64,000 nucleotides of DNA from Natronorubrum halophilum (lineage in GTDB: Archaea > Halobacteriota > Halobacteria > Halobacteriales > Natrialbaceae): the NCBI RefSeq assembly GCF_003670115.1, contig NZ_QQTY01000006.1:62001-126000 (forward strand), given 5' to 3'. How positions within the stretch are numbered: the first letter of the stretch is position 1; each line of letters begins with the position of its first letter. Below, piece after piece: positions 44,735 to 53,987 of the stretch. The notes under the pieces are model-generated. The model worked only from the letters and a program-made list of their open reading frames with translations. It was not told the origin of the DNA and did not search any database. Both the position numbers and the translations under genes were made by a program.

Positions 44735-46618
44735 ATGCGAAAAAGTAACGCAGGGTCTGGGAGGATCCCCTCTCGACATCGAGCTTTGCTCAACCGACGA
44801 CAGCTGCTAGCCCTCACCGGCGCGGGGACGGCGGGCTTGCTCGCCGGATGTACCGGCGGCAGCGACCGGGACGAAAACGAATTCGTCTCGACGTACCTCG
44901 GCACGGTGGAGGACGTCCAGTTCAATCCGCGAAACATTACGCTCGAGGCCGACTGGGGCATGATGGCGGCGCTGTACGCTGACGCCGCGGTCGAGTCACG
45001 GACGCACGGCGAGTTCTATCCGGTCGGGCTGTCCGACTACACCATCGACGGGGACCGACTGACCGCGACCGTCCACGACTCGCTCACGTGGCACAACGGG
45101 GACTCGGTCACGGCGGAAGACGTCGTTCGATCGGTTCAAGTCGGCTATATCGGCCGCGAAAACGTCGTCGACTACTTCGACGATATCGAGGACATGTACG
45201 CCGAGGACGATCACACCGCGGTTTTCGAGCTCAACGACACCTACAATCCGGTGGCGATCCAGACGTACGTCCTCAGCGAGCACCCGATACACGCTCACGA
45301 AGAAGTCTACGGCGACCTCGTCGACCGGTACCTTGACGCCTCGGAATCCGAACGCGAGGATATACAGGCCGAACTCGCCGAACTCAACCACCGCGATCCC
45401 GAGCCCTACGCCTGCGGTCCGTTCGAACTCGAGAACATCGACAACCAGGGCGCACACTTCGTCAAGTACGACGACTACCCGTGGGCGGACATCAAGGGGA
45501 ACCTCGAGGACAACTGGGATCTCGACCTGTCGTCGTACCCTGACGAACTCAACTACGACGGACTGCGATTCAGATTCTTCGGCGAGCGGGCCGCGCTGCA
45601 CCAGGCGGCGATGAACGGCGATATCGACGGCGGCGACGGCTTCGAGATCGAGTCCGAAGACGAACTGTCCTCGAACTACCCCGATGGCGCGGACTACAAC
45701 CCGATCGTCTCTGGATGGAACGACGCGTTTGTCTTCAACTGGGTCAACGGCGAGCACGCCGACGCGTGGCGAGACGCCCGCGTTCGGAAGGCGTTCGCAC
45801 ACATCCTGAACTTCGAGGGGATCAGCGAGCAGTACCACGGCGAGTACGGCGTCGTCGACACGACGTTCGGCGGGATGACGCCAGTCATGGAGGAGTACGT
45901 GTCGGACGACTTCCTCGACAGCCTGACGACCTACGACGAGGACTGGGACCGCGCCGAGGAGTTGCTCGAGGACGCCGGCCTGACCAAAGAGGACGACCGG
46001 TGGTACAAACCGAATGGCGAACTCCTCGAGGCGCGGTGGGCGGCGCCCTCGACCGTGCAGTGGCAGATCGATGGGATAGAGTACGCGGCGTCGAACTTGA
46101 ACCAGTTCGGCATCGAGTCCGAGGTCACGGTCGTCGAGGGGACGACGTTCTTCGGGCAGACGCTGCCGAGTCTCGACTACGAACTCACGCGCGGGTTCAT
46201 CGGTTTCTCGAACGTGATGACGGGGTGGGACCTCTCGTGGACCCGGTACGACGGCGAGAACGAGGACGAGGAACCGTTCTCGTACTACCTCAGCGAACCC
46301 TACGGCGAACCGGGCGTCGAGGTACCGCCGGTCGGAGAACCGGACAGCGACGACCGGATCGAAGTCGATCCGGTCGAGTTGGTCAGCCAGCTTACGTACA
46401 CGACCGACGAGGCTGAACTGATGGAGCTCTCCGAGACGCTCGCCTGGACGTTCAATCAGTCCGTTCCGAAGCTCCCCGGCTCGGCGGGGGTGTACGGCTG
46501 GTTCATGATGGGCGATCGGTGGGACTACCCGAACGACTACGGCAACGACCCCACGGCGGGCTTCATGCCCTTCACCTACTCGCTGCCACAAATCGGCGCG
46601 CTCTCCCGGAAGGAGTAG
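44735..46618 (+). CDS. ABC solute-binding lipoprotein, family 5 (peptide/opine/oligosaccharide type)
   Basis: 627 residues. Twin-arginine signal LNRRQLLALTGAGTAGLLAG with RR at 21-22 and a lipobox Cys at 39, so it is folded inside, exported by Tat and anchored by lipid. Family 5 motifs include SLTWHNGDSVTAEDVVRS, EPYACGPFELE and VRKAFAHILNFEGISEQYHG. Members bind oligopeptides, opines or sugar polymers. The binding pocket cannot be predicted. It is followed at 46893 by the permeases after a 180-base gap with its own TATA box. Confidence 0.92.
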   Translation: MRKSNAGSGRIPSRHRALLNRRQLLALTGAGTAGLLAGCTGGSDRDENEFVSTYLGTVEDVQFNPRNITLEADWGMMAALYADAAVESRTHGEFYPVGLSDYTIDGDRLTATVHDSLTWHNGDSVTAEDVVRSVQVGYIGRENVVDYFDDIEDMYAEDDHTAVFELNDTYNPVAIQTYVLSEHPIHAHEEVYGDLVDRYLDASESEREDIQAELAELNHRDPEPYACGPFELENIDNQGAHFVKYDDYPWADIKGNLEDNWDLDLSSYPDELNYDGLRFRFFGERAALHQAAMNGDIDGGDGFEIESEDELSSNYPDGADYNPIVSGWNDAFVFNWVNGEHADAWRDARVRKAFAHILNFEGISEQYHGEYGVVDTTFGGMTPVMEEYVSDDFLDSLTTYDEDWDRAEELLEDAGLTKEDDRWYKPNGELLEARWAAPSTVQWQIDGIEYAASNLNQFGIESEVTVVEGTTFFGQTLPSLDYELTRGFIGFSNVMTGWDLSWTRYDGENEDEEPFSYYLSEPYGEPGVEVPPVGEPDSDDRIEVDPVELVSQLTYTTDEAELMELSETLAWTFNQSVPKLPGSAGVYGWFMMGDRWDYPNDYGNDPTAGFMPFTYSLPQIGALSRKE

Positions 46619-46767
46619 TTGACGTTCCTTCGCTCGGTCCGATCGCGGCGCGACAGCGACGTGTGACTCGAGCCGATCGACTCGTGTCGACGGACGGTTG
46701 CTTTTGCTGGATGATCCTACACGGACCCGTGAAATAGCGTTCGACATTCGCTCTATGAAGGGGAAGA

Positions 46768-46772
46768 TATAA
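46768..46772 (+). promoter_or_regulatory. TATA box inside the ABC importer operon
   Basis: TATAA in AAGATATAAGTAATCG, 30 bases before the ATG of a 30-codon frame at 46798. A second promoter here would let permeases be made apart from the binding protein. Confidence 0.5.
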
Positions 46773-46797
46773 GTAATCGAACGAGAATTCGAGTTGT

Positions 46798-46890
46798 ATG
46801 ACGCGCTATGGGACAAGTGAACACACGTCTACCAGCGAGCACGTTGCTCCGAGACCGATTCGACGAGTCCGTGTGGTTGCCAACGCCTGA
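46798..46890 (+). CDS. 30-residue leader ORF before the permease gene
   Basis: ATG at 46798 opens MTRYGTSEHTSTSEHVAP and on to 30 residues, with TGA at 46888-46890, two bases before the permease ATG at 46893. The TATA box sits at the leaderless distance. No homology. The position is like that of the 12-residue frame at 38342, so it may be a coupled leader peptide, or just chance. Confidence 0.35.
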   Translation: MTRYGTSEHTSTSEHVAPRPIRRVRVVANA

Positions 46891-46892
46891 AC

Positions 46893-47900
46893 ATGGTCGC
46901 AATTGAGTACTTCGTGAAACGAACGGGGATGGCCGTCGCGACGTTCGTCGCCGTCATCACCCTCTCCTTCGGCCTCGTTCGGCTCATGCCGGGCGGCCCG
47001 ATGGACTACATCCGACAGATGAACGAGGGGGCCGGCCAGAGTCCGGACGAGGTCGCCCGGCAGGTGGAACTCTACGCGGCGATGAACCCTGACGAACCGC
47101 TCTGGCAGCAGTACCTCTCGTACCTTGGGAACGTCCTGCGGGGCGATCTGGGACGATCGACCTGGTACCACGAACCGGTCGCCGAGATCCTCGGCAACGC
47201 GATGCCGTGGACGATCTTCGTCTCGATCATCTCGATGATCCTCATCTACCTGATCGGGATCAGCATCGGCGCGTTCATGGCGTACGTCGAGGGGACGCGA
47301 TTCGACGTCTCCTGGTCGGGCGCGTCGATTCTGCTCACGTCGATCCCGTTCTACGTGGTCGGTCTTGTCCTCGTTTCAGTCCTGGGATACAACCTCGACC
47401 TGTTTCCGACGGGCGGCCACTATGGCTCGGGGATCGACGAGGGGTTTAACCTCGCGTTCATCGCGAGCGTCATTCACCACGGCGCGCTCCCGATCCTCTC
47501 GCTGGTGCTCGCGGGCTTCGGTGCCGTTGCCCTCCAGATGCGCGGCAACGCGATTCAGGTCCTCGGTGAGGACTACCTTCGCGTCGCGCGACTCCGGGCG
47601 CTGTCCCAGCGCCGGATCGCGCTGCGGTACGTCGCGCGGAACGCGATCTTGCCCATGTACACCTCGATGATGATTTCGATCGGCTCCCTGTTCGGGAGTT
47701 CGATCATCTTGGAGCAGATCTTCCAGTACCCCGGCGTCGGCTACTTCATGTTTCGAGCGATAAGCGCCCGCGATTACCCCTTGATGATGGGGACGTTCCT
47801 CTTCATCACCGCCGGCGTGATCGTTGGCGTCTACCTCGCGGACCTGACCTACGGCTACATCGATCCGAGAGCGGAGAGTGGTGACAGTGAAGCGTTCTGA
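46893..47900 (+). CDS. dppB: ABC transporter permease, DppB type
   Basis: 335 residues with six membrane segments. It opens with the typical TMS1 and extracytoplasmic start (AVATFVAVITLSFGLVRLMP), has YLRVARLRALSQRRIALRYV as the EAA-like coupling loop and ends in a segment with FLFITAGVIVGVYLADLTYG. It forms the membrane channel with the next gene. The overlap with that gene (about 20 bases) shows co-translation. Confidence 0.93.
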   Translation: MVAIEYFVKRTGMAVATFVAVITLSFGLVRLMPGGPMDYIRQMNEGAGQSPDEVARQVELYAAMNPDEPLWQQYLSYLGNVLRGDLGRSTWYHEPVAEILGNAMPWTIFVSIISMILIYLIGISIGAFMAYVEGTRFDVSWSGASILLTSIPFYVVGLVLVSVLGYNLDLFPTGGHYGSGIDEGFNLAFIASVIHHGALPILSLVLAGFGAVALQMRGNAIQVLGEDYLRVARLRALSQRRIALRYVARNAILPMYTSMMISIGSLFGSSIILEQIFQYPGVGYFMFRAISARDYPLMMGTFLFITAGVIVGVYLADLTYGYIDPRAESGDSEAF

Positions 47901-48909
47901 GTCGAACACGGCGACCGACGGCGGCAGCATCGCTCGCGAACCAGCCCAGTCACCGTTCGAAACGGTGTCCGAAATCGAGATCACGCGCTCGGAGCGCTAT
48001 CGAGCGCTCGTCAACGAGTACGTGATCACGCCGGCGCACATCCTCTGGGACGACTGGCGGGCCAGGGTCGGCTTCCTGATCACGCTGTCGTTCCTGCTGA
48101 TCGGGACCGTCGGCGTCCTCCTCGTCGAGGAGACCTACGCGGGACACGGCGACACGCTCGTCGCGCCGTTCCAGACGATGGCTCATCCGCTCGGCACGGA
48201 CGGACTCGGCCGGGACATCCTCAGCCAACTTGTCCACGCGACCCCGGCGATGCTCGAGATGATGGCCGCCGGCGCCATCTTCTCGACGGTGATGGCGGTC
48301 TTCTGGGGCGTCACCGCCGGCTACAAGGGTGGTTCGGTCGACCAGACGATGATGGCCGTCACAGACGTGCTGATGACGATTCCGGGACTGCCGCTCGTCG
48401 TCGTGCTCGCGGCCGTCATCGACCCCTCGAGCGCGTGGATGATCGGCGTTGTCCTCGTCGTCAACGCGTGGGCCGGCTTCGCCCGCGCGCTTCGATCCGA
48501 GGTGATGAAGCTCCGCCAGGAGTCCTACGTCGAGGCCTCGCGGACGATGGGCATCTCGCTGCCGGCGATCGTGACGAAGGACATTCTGCCGAACGTCATG
48601 CCGCTAGTCGTCGTCAACTTTGTGACGACCGCGCGAAACGTCATCATGATGTCCGTCGGGCTCTACTTCCTCGGCTTGCTGCCCAACACGGGCTTCAACT
48701 GGGGCGTGATGATGAACGCCGCGTACGGACAGGGCGGCGTCTACCTCTCGTCGCTGTTCCACTGGTTCTACGCACCGATGGTCGTCATCGTCACCCTGTC
48801 GCTGGGACTGTTGTTGCTCGGCCAGGGGCTCGACCGTATCTTCAACCCACGAATCCGCGCTCGACACATGAACACCGACGACGAACCGACGTCCGAACCA
48901 CAGCATTAG
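47878..48909 (+). CDS. dppC: ABC transporter permease, DppC type
   Basis: 343 residues. GTG at 47878 is the first start, with further GTGs at 47881 and 47887 in frame; all overlap the preceding stop. Six membrane spans, preceded by the DppC N-terminal tail (YVITPAHILWDDWRARVGFL). The coupling loop is YVEASRTMGISLPAIVTKDI. Works with DppB. Its stop is 6 bases before the next ATG. Confidence 0.92.
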   Translation: MVTVKRSESNTATDGGSIAREPAQSPFETVSEIEITRSERYRALVNEYVITPAHILWDDWRARVGFLITLSFLLIGTVGVLLVEETYAGHGDTLVAPFQTMAHPLGTDGLGRDILSQLVHATPAMLEMMAAGAIFSTVMAVFWGVTAGYKGGSVDQTMMAVTDVLMTIPGLPLVVVLAAVIDPSSAWMIGVVLVVNAWAGFARALRSEVMKLRQESYVEASRTMGISLPAIVTKDILPNVMPLVVVNFVTTARNVIMMSVGLYFLGLLPNTGFNWGVMMNAAYGQGGVYLSSLFHWFYAPMVVIVTLSLGLLLLGQGLDRIFNPRIRARHMNTDDEPTSEPQH

Positions 48910-48915
48910 ATACCG

Positions 48916-49983
48916 ATGCCCCAATCAGCAACACGCGCGACCAACACCGAATTCGAGATCGACGACCCGATTGTCTCCATCCGAAACGCCAGCGTCACCT
49001 TCGACATGGAACGCGGCCGATCGAAGGTGCTGAACGACGTCAGCATGGATATCGAACGAAACGAAATTCTCGGCGTCGTCGGGGAGAGCGGCTCGGGCAA
49101 ATCGATGTTCGCCGACGCACTGCTCGACGCCGTCGTCGACCCCGGCGTGCTCGGCGGCTCGGTCGCCTACTATCCGACGCCCGGCGAGGTGGTCGAGATC
49201 TTAGAACTCAGCACGAAAGAGTTGAAGCAGTACCGCTGGGCCGAGATTTCGATGGTGTTCCAAGGGGCGATGAGTTCGTTCAACCCGACGATGAAGATCA
49301 GGACGCATTTCCAGGAGACCCTCGACGCTCACGGCGCGAACCCCGCCGAAGGCATGCGACGGGCCAGGGAGTTGCTGACGGATTTGTACCTCGACCCCGA
49401 CCGCGTCCTCGACGCCTACCCGCACGAACTCAGCGGCGGCATGCGCCAGCGGACCCTCATCGTGCTCAGCATGATCTTGCAGCCGAAGGTGCTCGTCATG
49501 GACGAACCGACCGCCGCGCTCGACCTGCTGATGCAGCGGTCGATCCTCAAGCTGCTGACGGAGATCAAAGAGAAGTACGACATCACGCTGATCTTCATCA
49601 CCCACGACCTGCCGCTGGTCGCCGAACTCGCCGACCGCGTGGCCGTGATGTACGCCTTCGAGTTCGTCGAGGTCGGCCCGACGCAGGAACTCCTCGCGAA
49701 CGCCGCCCACCCGTACACGCGGTCGCTGCTCAACACGACGCCGAACATGAGCACACCCGTCGAGGAGATGAAACCGATCGACGGCTCAAGTCCCGACCCA
49801 GTCGACGTCCCGACCGGGTGTTCGTACCACCCGCGCTGTCCGCTCGCGACGACGGAGTGTCGGACCGACGACCCCGACTACCACCAGATCCGGCCGGAAC
49901 ATCGGAGCAAGTGCTTCCACTGGCGGGACGCCGAGGCGGAAATTCCGCTGTCCATCCCTGACCTCCGGGAGGTGAGCGACTGA
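48916..49983 (+). CDS. dppD: ABC transporter ATPase, DppD type
   Basis: 355 residues. Walker A GESGSGKSM, Q-loop VFQGAMSSFNP, signature LSGGMRQR, Walker B VLVMDEPTAALD, H-loop ITHDLPLVAELA, and the C-terminal oligopeptide-type extension with CSYHPRCPLATTEC (Fe-S or zinc-like Cys). Couples ATP hydrolysis to import. Its stop TGA overlaps the next ATG by one base. Confidence 0.94.
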   Translation: MPQSATRATNTEFEIDDPIVSIRNASVTFDMERGRSKVLNDVSMDIERNEILGVVGESGSGKSMFADALLDAVVDPGVLGGSVAYYPTPGEVVEILELSTKELKQYRWAEISMVFQGAMSSFNPTMKIRTHFQETLDAHGANPAEGMRRARELLTDLYLDPDRVLDAYPHELSGGMRQRTLIVLSMILQPKVLVMDEPTAALDLLMQRSILKLLTEIKEKYDITLIFITHDLPLVAELADRVAVMYAFEFVEVGPTQELLANAAHPYTRSLLNTTPNMSTPVEEMKPIDGSSPDPVDVPTGCSYHPRCPLATTECRTDDPDYHQIRPEHRSKCFHWRDAEAEIPLSIPDLREVSD

Positions 49984-51389
49984 TGGCCACCGATCGCGAC
50001 GACGTCGTGCTCTCGCTCGAGGACGTCGAAGTCTACTTCGAAGACAACTCGGGGAGCGTCCTGAACCCGTTCTCGAAGCCGAATACCGTACGGGCGGTCG
50101 ACGGCGTCTCACTCGACATCCACGAGAACGAGGTGATCGCGCTGATCGGCGAGAGCGGCTGCGGGAAGACCACCCTCGGCAAGACGGCGATCGGCCTGCA
50201 GCAACCGACCGGCGGCAGCGTAACGTACCGCGGCCAGAACGTCCAGGACGCGAAGACCGGCAACGGCGAGATCGAGATCCCGTTCTGGGAGATCCGGCAG
50301 GCGCTCCAGATCATCCACCAGGACCCCGGCAGCGCTCTAAACCCGAACCGCAAGGTGATGGCGAGTCTCGAGTCGCCGCTCAAGAAGTGGGAGAAACACC
50401 TCTCGAAGGCGGATCGAACCGCGCGCGTGTTAGGGTTGCTCGAGCGCGTCGGCATGTCGCCGCCCGAGGACTACGCCTACCGGTTCCCCCACCAGCTCTC
50501 GGGCGGCGAGAAGCAACGCGTCGCGTTGATCCGCGCGCTTCTGATGAATCCGGATGTAATCCTGGCCGACGAGGCGATCAGCGCGCTCGACGTCTCCTTG
50601 CGCATCGAGATGATGGACCTGATGCACGAACTGCAGGAGATGTTCGACACGTCGTTCCTGTTCATCTCCCACGACTTCTCGAACGCGCGGTACATCACCG
50701 AGAAGGTCGGCGGCCGAATCGGCGTGATGTACCTCGGCGAACTGGTCGAGATCGGTCCCGCAGAGGAGGTCGCTCAGAACCCCCAACATCCCTACACCAA
50801 GTCGCTACGGTGGGCGACACCGGACTTCCAGACGATGGGTCGATCCGAGGAGATGCCGATCCGCAAGATCGACGTCCCCGACCCCGTCAACCCGCCGAGC
50901 GGCTGTCGGTTCCACACCCGCTGTCCCGAGGTGATCCAGCCCGACGGGCTCGACCTCGAGTCGGACGAGTGGGGGCGGGTGCTCGACTTCCGCCAGCGCA
51001 TCGAAAACGGTAAGATCGATCTCGAGGCTCGCCGTCGGACCGTCGCGGCGACCGACGGGGCTGCGGATGCGGAGTCCGCGGCCGCTGAGGTGTCCGACGA
51101 GGCACTCGCGATCAAACTCCGCCACGAGTTCAGCCTCGAGGGTCCCCTCACCCAGCAACGGGCCGAGACGGTGCTCGACGAGGCGATTCGGGCGCTCGTC
51201 GAAGGGCGACGCGATGAGGCAGTCGCCCAGCTCGGCGACCTGTTCACGACGCCCTGTGAGCAGCGGCGCCCAGTCTCGGAGGAAGTCGGCCCCGATCACG
51301 TCGCCGCCTGCCTCCGCCACTCCCACCGTCGCGAGGAGTCGGGCGCCGACTCGAGTTCGAGTTCGTCGTCGGAGGCGGCGGGCGACTGA
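49983..51389 (+). CDS. dppF: ABC transporter ATPase, DppF type, with C-terminal extension
   Basis: 468 residues, about 120 longer than usual. Walker A GESGCGKTT, Q-loop IIHQDPGSALNP, signature LSGGEKQR, Walker B VILADEAISALD, H-loop ISHDFSNARYI and the oligo_HPY-like CRFHTRCPEVIQPDG. The extra tail is acidic, includes a small helical repeat-like region and ends in Ser/Ala/Gly-rich low complexity. The tail is likely a haloarchaeal add-on, of unknown role. Confidence 0.93.
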   Translation: MATDRDDVVLSLEDVEVYFEDNSGSVLNPFSKPNTVRAVDGVSLDIHENEVIALIGESGCGKTTLGKTAIGLQQPTGGSVTYRGQNVQDAKTGNGEIEIPFWEIRQALQIIHQDPGSALNPNRKVMASLESPLKKWEKHLSKADRTARVLGLLERVGMSPPEDYAYRFPHQLSGGEKQRVALIRALLMNPDVILADEAISALDVSLRIEMMDLMHELQEMFDTSFLFISHDFSNARYITEKVGGRIGVMYLGELVEIGPAEEVAQNPQHPYTKSLRWATPDFQTMGRSEEMPIRKIDVPDPVNPPSGCRFHTRCPEVIQPDGLDLESDEWGRVLDFRQRIENGKIDLEARRRTVAATDGAADAESAAAEVSDEALAIKLRHEFSLEGPLTQQRAETVLDEAIRALVEGRRDEAVAQLGDLFTTPCEQRRPVSEEVGPDHVAACLRHSHRREESGADSSSSSSSEAAGD

Positions 51390-51437
51390 TCGACTCAAGA
51401 GATAGGTTTACGTCGCCGCCGTCACTCTGTCTCTACT

Positions 51438-51659
51438 ATGTCCAACCGGTTCTGGGAGATCGTTTGCGCCGGGGCGCCGCTCTGGGGCATCCTATTCGGA
51501 CTCAACGTCGTGTTGCTCGTCTTCATCGGCCTCTCGCTGTTCCTCGCGACGCCCGAACCCGGAACGTCCCACATCATGGTCATCAACCTGGTGCTCGTCG
51601 TCGGCTTCCTCGCCGTGCTCGGGTTCACGCTTCGTAAGTGTCGAACCGCGGAGTACTAG
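51438..51659 (+). CDS. small two-span membrane protein
   Basis: 73 residues with two hydrophobic spans (GILFGLNVVLLVFIGLSLFL and VINLVLVVGFLAVLGFTLR). It follows the transporter by 48 bases on the same strand, so it may ride on the operon. No family recognised. Confidence 0.55.
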   Translation: MSNRFWEIVCAGAPLWGILFGLNVVLLVFIGLSLFLATPEPGTSHIMVINLVLVVGFLAVLGFTLRKCRTAEY

Positions 51660-51726
51660 GGTCGACCGGCACTTCGATCGAGCGACTCACCGCAGCGGGG
51701 CGTCGAGAGATCGCGAAAACGGCTCC

Positions 51727-52425
51727 TCACTTGAGGTGCTCGACCGACGCGTCGTGCAACCGGGTGAACCCTTCGGCGTAGGTCGCGCCCGCCTGCCGGC
51801 CGAGGGCGTGGCCCGTGGCGCGCATGCCCTCGACGAAGTCGCTGAACTCAGCGTCGATGCCTCCGTGTTCCTCGAGCCACTCGATCTGCGACTCGTGGTG
51901 GAGGGCGGCCTCCTCCTTCCGTTCCTGAACGTCGGTAATGTCGACGACGACGTCTGGGTCGAACGACGACGTCGGCTTGCCAAAGTAGTAGACGTTCGAC
52001 GGACCGGCGGGCGGGTGTTCGGTCTCGAGCAGGGGCAACGAGGACATGTAGTAGGCGTCGGTCACGAGTCGCGACGTAGCCCGGTGGTCGGGGTGCATGT
52101 CGTCCGCGTAGTGGGTGAGGACAATATCGGGGTCGTGCTCCCGGAGGGTGTCGACGATCGCGAGTCGGTTCTCGAGCGAGTAGGTGATCCGGCCGTCTTC
52201 GAACTCGAGGAAGGTGACCAACGCGCCGAGGGCGTCCGCCGCGCGTCGGGCCTCCGCTTCGCGGGTGTCGGCGAGTTCCGCCTGGGTCGTGTCAAAGCCG
52301 CCGAACTCGCCGCGGGTCATGTAGGCGATCGTGACGTCGTCGCCGCGGTCGGCGTGTTTTGCGAGCGTTCCACCGCAGAAGATTTCGGCGTCGTCCGGAT
52401 GGGCTACGATTGCGAGCAGATCCAT
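51727..52425 (-). CDS. PIG-L family N-acetyl deacetylase
   Basis: 232 residues from ATG 52425 (MDLLAIVAHPDD), chosen because the zinc motif AHPDD must lie at the start. The rest of the zinc site is HPDHRATS near residue 115. Members remove acetyl from GlcNAc-type sugars. It probably acts on imported N-acetylated sugar; the second copy at 62756 is similar but not close. It is divergent from the RidA gene with a 126-base intergene. Confidence 0.88.
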   Translation of the reverse strand: MDLLAIVAHPDDAEIFCGGTLAKHADRGDDVTIAYMTRGEFGGFDTTQAELADTREAEARRAADALGALVTFLEFEDGRITYSLENRLAIVDTLREHDPDIVLTHYADDMHPDHRATSRLVTDAYYMSSLPLLETEHPPAGPSNVYYFGKPTSSFDPDVVVDITDVQERKEEAALHHESQIEWLEEHGGIDAEFSDFVEGMRATGHALGRQAGATYAEGFTRLHDASVEHLK

Positions 52426-52551
52426 GGCAGATACGCTCGCTCCGGTCACATATAGGTTCTTCCGCCGTCGGTTCGACCGTCGGCCACTCGAGTGTGATCG
52501 AAGTCACCGGTAGAATTAACCGACCCGAGACGAATCCGTCTACCTGCGACC

Positions 52552-52926
52552 ATGGAACCAATTCACACAGACGACGCGCCGGCGGCGATCGGACCGTACT
52601 CGCAGGGAGTGCGAGACGGCGACCGGATCTTCGTCTCTGGACAGGGACCCGTCGACCCCGAAACCGGCGACATCGTCGGCGAGGACATCAAAGAACAGAC
52701 CGAACGAACCCTCGAGAACGTCGCCGCGGTGCTCGAGGCGGGCGGCAGTTCGCTCGACAACGTCGTGAAGGCGACGGTGTTCGTCACCGACATGGACGAC
52801 TACGCCGACGTGAACGAGGTGTACGCCGAGTACATGAGCGACCCGTTCCCCGCACGGAGCGCGGTCGAAGTGGCCGATCTACCGATCGATATCGGCGTCG
52901 AAATCGAGATTATCGCGACCGTATGA
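52552..52926 (+). CDS. ridA: RidA (reactive imine/enamine deaminase)
   Basis: 124 residues. YSQGVRDGDRIFVSGQGP, NVVKATVFVTDMDDYADVN and FPARSAVEVADLP with the conserved substrate Arg are all present. It hydrolyses 2-aminoacrylate-like imines released by PLP enzymes. Several PLP enzymes sit nearby, so it probably protects this pathway. ATGA overlap with the next gene. Confidence 0.93.
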   Translation: MEPIHTDDAPAAIGPYSQGVRDGDRIFVSGQGPVDPETGDIVGEDIKEQTERTLENVAAVLEAGGSSLDNVVKATVFVTDMDDYADVNEVYAEYMSDPFPARSAVEVADLPIDIGVEIEIIATV

Positions 52927-53987
52927 GCGACCGAGAGCACACCGAAGCGGTGCCCGACGGCGGCGTCCAGCGGGCGGTCGTCACCGACGGAACCGGGACC
53001 GCGTGGGCCGAGGATCGCGAGATTCCCGACCCCGGGCCGGGCGAGGCGCTCGTCCGGGTCACCGCGATCGGCATCTGCGGGAGCGACGTCGGCCTCGTCG
53101 AGGGCGAGGGACCGCCCTGGACCGACTTCCCCGTCGTCCTCGGTCACGAGGTCGCGGGCGAGGTCGTCGAACTCGGCGAAGGCGTCGACGATCTCGAGGT
53201 CGGGCAGCGGGTCGCCCTCCACGGGTTCGTCTACTGTGGCACCTGCGGGGCGTGCCGGGACGGTCGCTACTACCAGTGTGACGACCTCAAAGAGATCGGC
53301 TTCACGGTCGACGGCGGCTACCGAAAGTACGCCGCCTGGCCCGCCTACACGCTGACGCCGCTGCCGGACGACGTCTCCGACGTCGAGGCGACGCAGATCG
53401 ACTCCGCTGGCTGTACCCTCCACGCGATGAACCGCGTCGAGACGTCGTTCACCGACACGGCCGCCGTCCTCGGCCCCGGCGCGCTCGGCCTGTACGGCGT
53501 CCAGTTGCTTCGAGCTCAGGGCGTCACGGACGTCGTGCTGACCGGGACGCGCGACGAACCGCTCGAGGCCGGGCGAAAGCTCGGCGCGACGCGGACGGTC
53601 AACATCTGCGAGGAGGACCCGGTCGAGGCGATCAGAGCGCACACCGACGGCCGCGGCGTCGATATCTGCGTCGAGGCCGCCGGCGCGGGCGACGTCCTCG
53701 AGACCTGCGTGCAGAGCGCGGCGAAGCAGGGGAAGATCGTTCTCACCGGCGTCTTCGGCGAGCGCAAGGCGATCGATCCCGACCAGATCGTCGCGAAGGA
53801 ACTCACCGTGGTCGGCGGCGTCACCGCCTCCCACGCCGTCGACGAGGTCATCGAGCTCTTCCGACGGGGCGACCTGACCGTCGACGGCGTCGTCACCCAC
53901 GAGTTCCCGCTCGAGGAGTTCGAGGAGGCCTTCAAAACCATCAGAGAGCGCCGCGACGGCATCGTCAAGGCGGTGCTCCGGCCGTAG
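52923..53987 (+). CDS. zinc-dependent alcohol dehydrogenase (MDR)
   Basis: 354 residues. Catalytic zinc site GICGSDVGLVEGEG and GHEVAGEVVELGEGV, and the structural zinc loop CGTCGACRDGRYYQC, are intact. The NAD loop is LGPGALGLYGVQLLRAQGV. A sorbitol/threonine-dehydrogenase-like enzyme oxidising a polyol or amino-alcohol; substrate unknown. ATG overlaps the RidA stop, and its TAG is directly followed by the next ATG, so the three genes 52552-54734 form one tight operon. Confidence 0.9.
   Translation: MSDREHTEAVPDGGVQRAVVTDGTGTAWAEDREIPDPGPGEALVRVTAIGICGSDVGLVEGEGPPWTDFPVVLGHEVAGEVVELGEGVDDLEVGQRVALHGFVYCGTCGACRDGRYYQCDDLKEIGFTVDGGYRKYAAWPAYTLTPLPDDVSDVEATQIDSAGCTLHAMNRVETSFTDTAAVLGPGALGLYGVQLLRAQGVTDVVLTGTRDEPLEAGRKLGATRTVNICEEDPVEAIRAHTDGRGVDICVEAAGAGDVLETCVQSAAKQGKIVLTGVFGERKAIDPDQIVAKELTVVGGVTASHAVDEVIELFRRGDLTVDGVVTHEFPLEEFEEAFKTIRERRDGIVKAVLRP

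Noticed and set aside
44996-46816. 606-codon minus-strand open frame opposite the solute-binding protein
   Set aside because: It is the shadow of a recognised lipoprotein gene; GC-rich haloarchaeal codon use leaves long open frames on the other strand.
48435-49961. 508-codon plus-strand frame across the DppC and DppD genes
   Set aside because: An alternative frame on the same strand as two clear transporter genes; Arg-rich nonsense.
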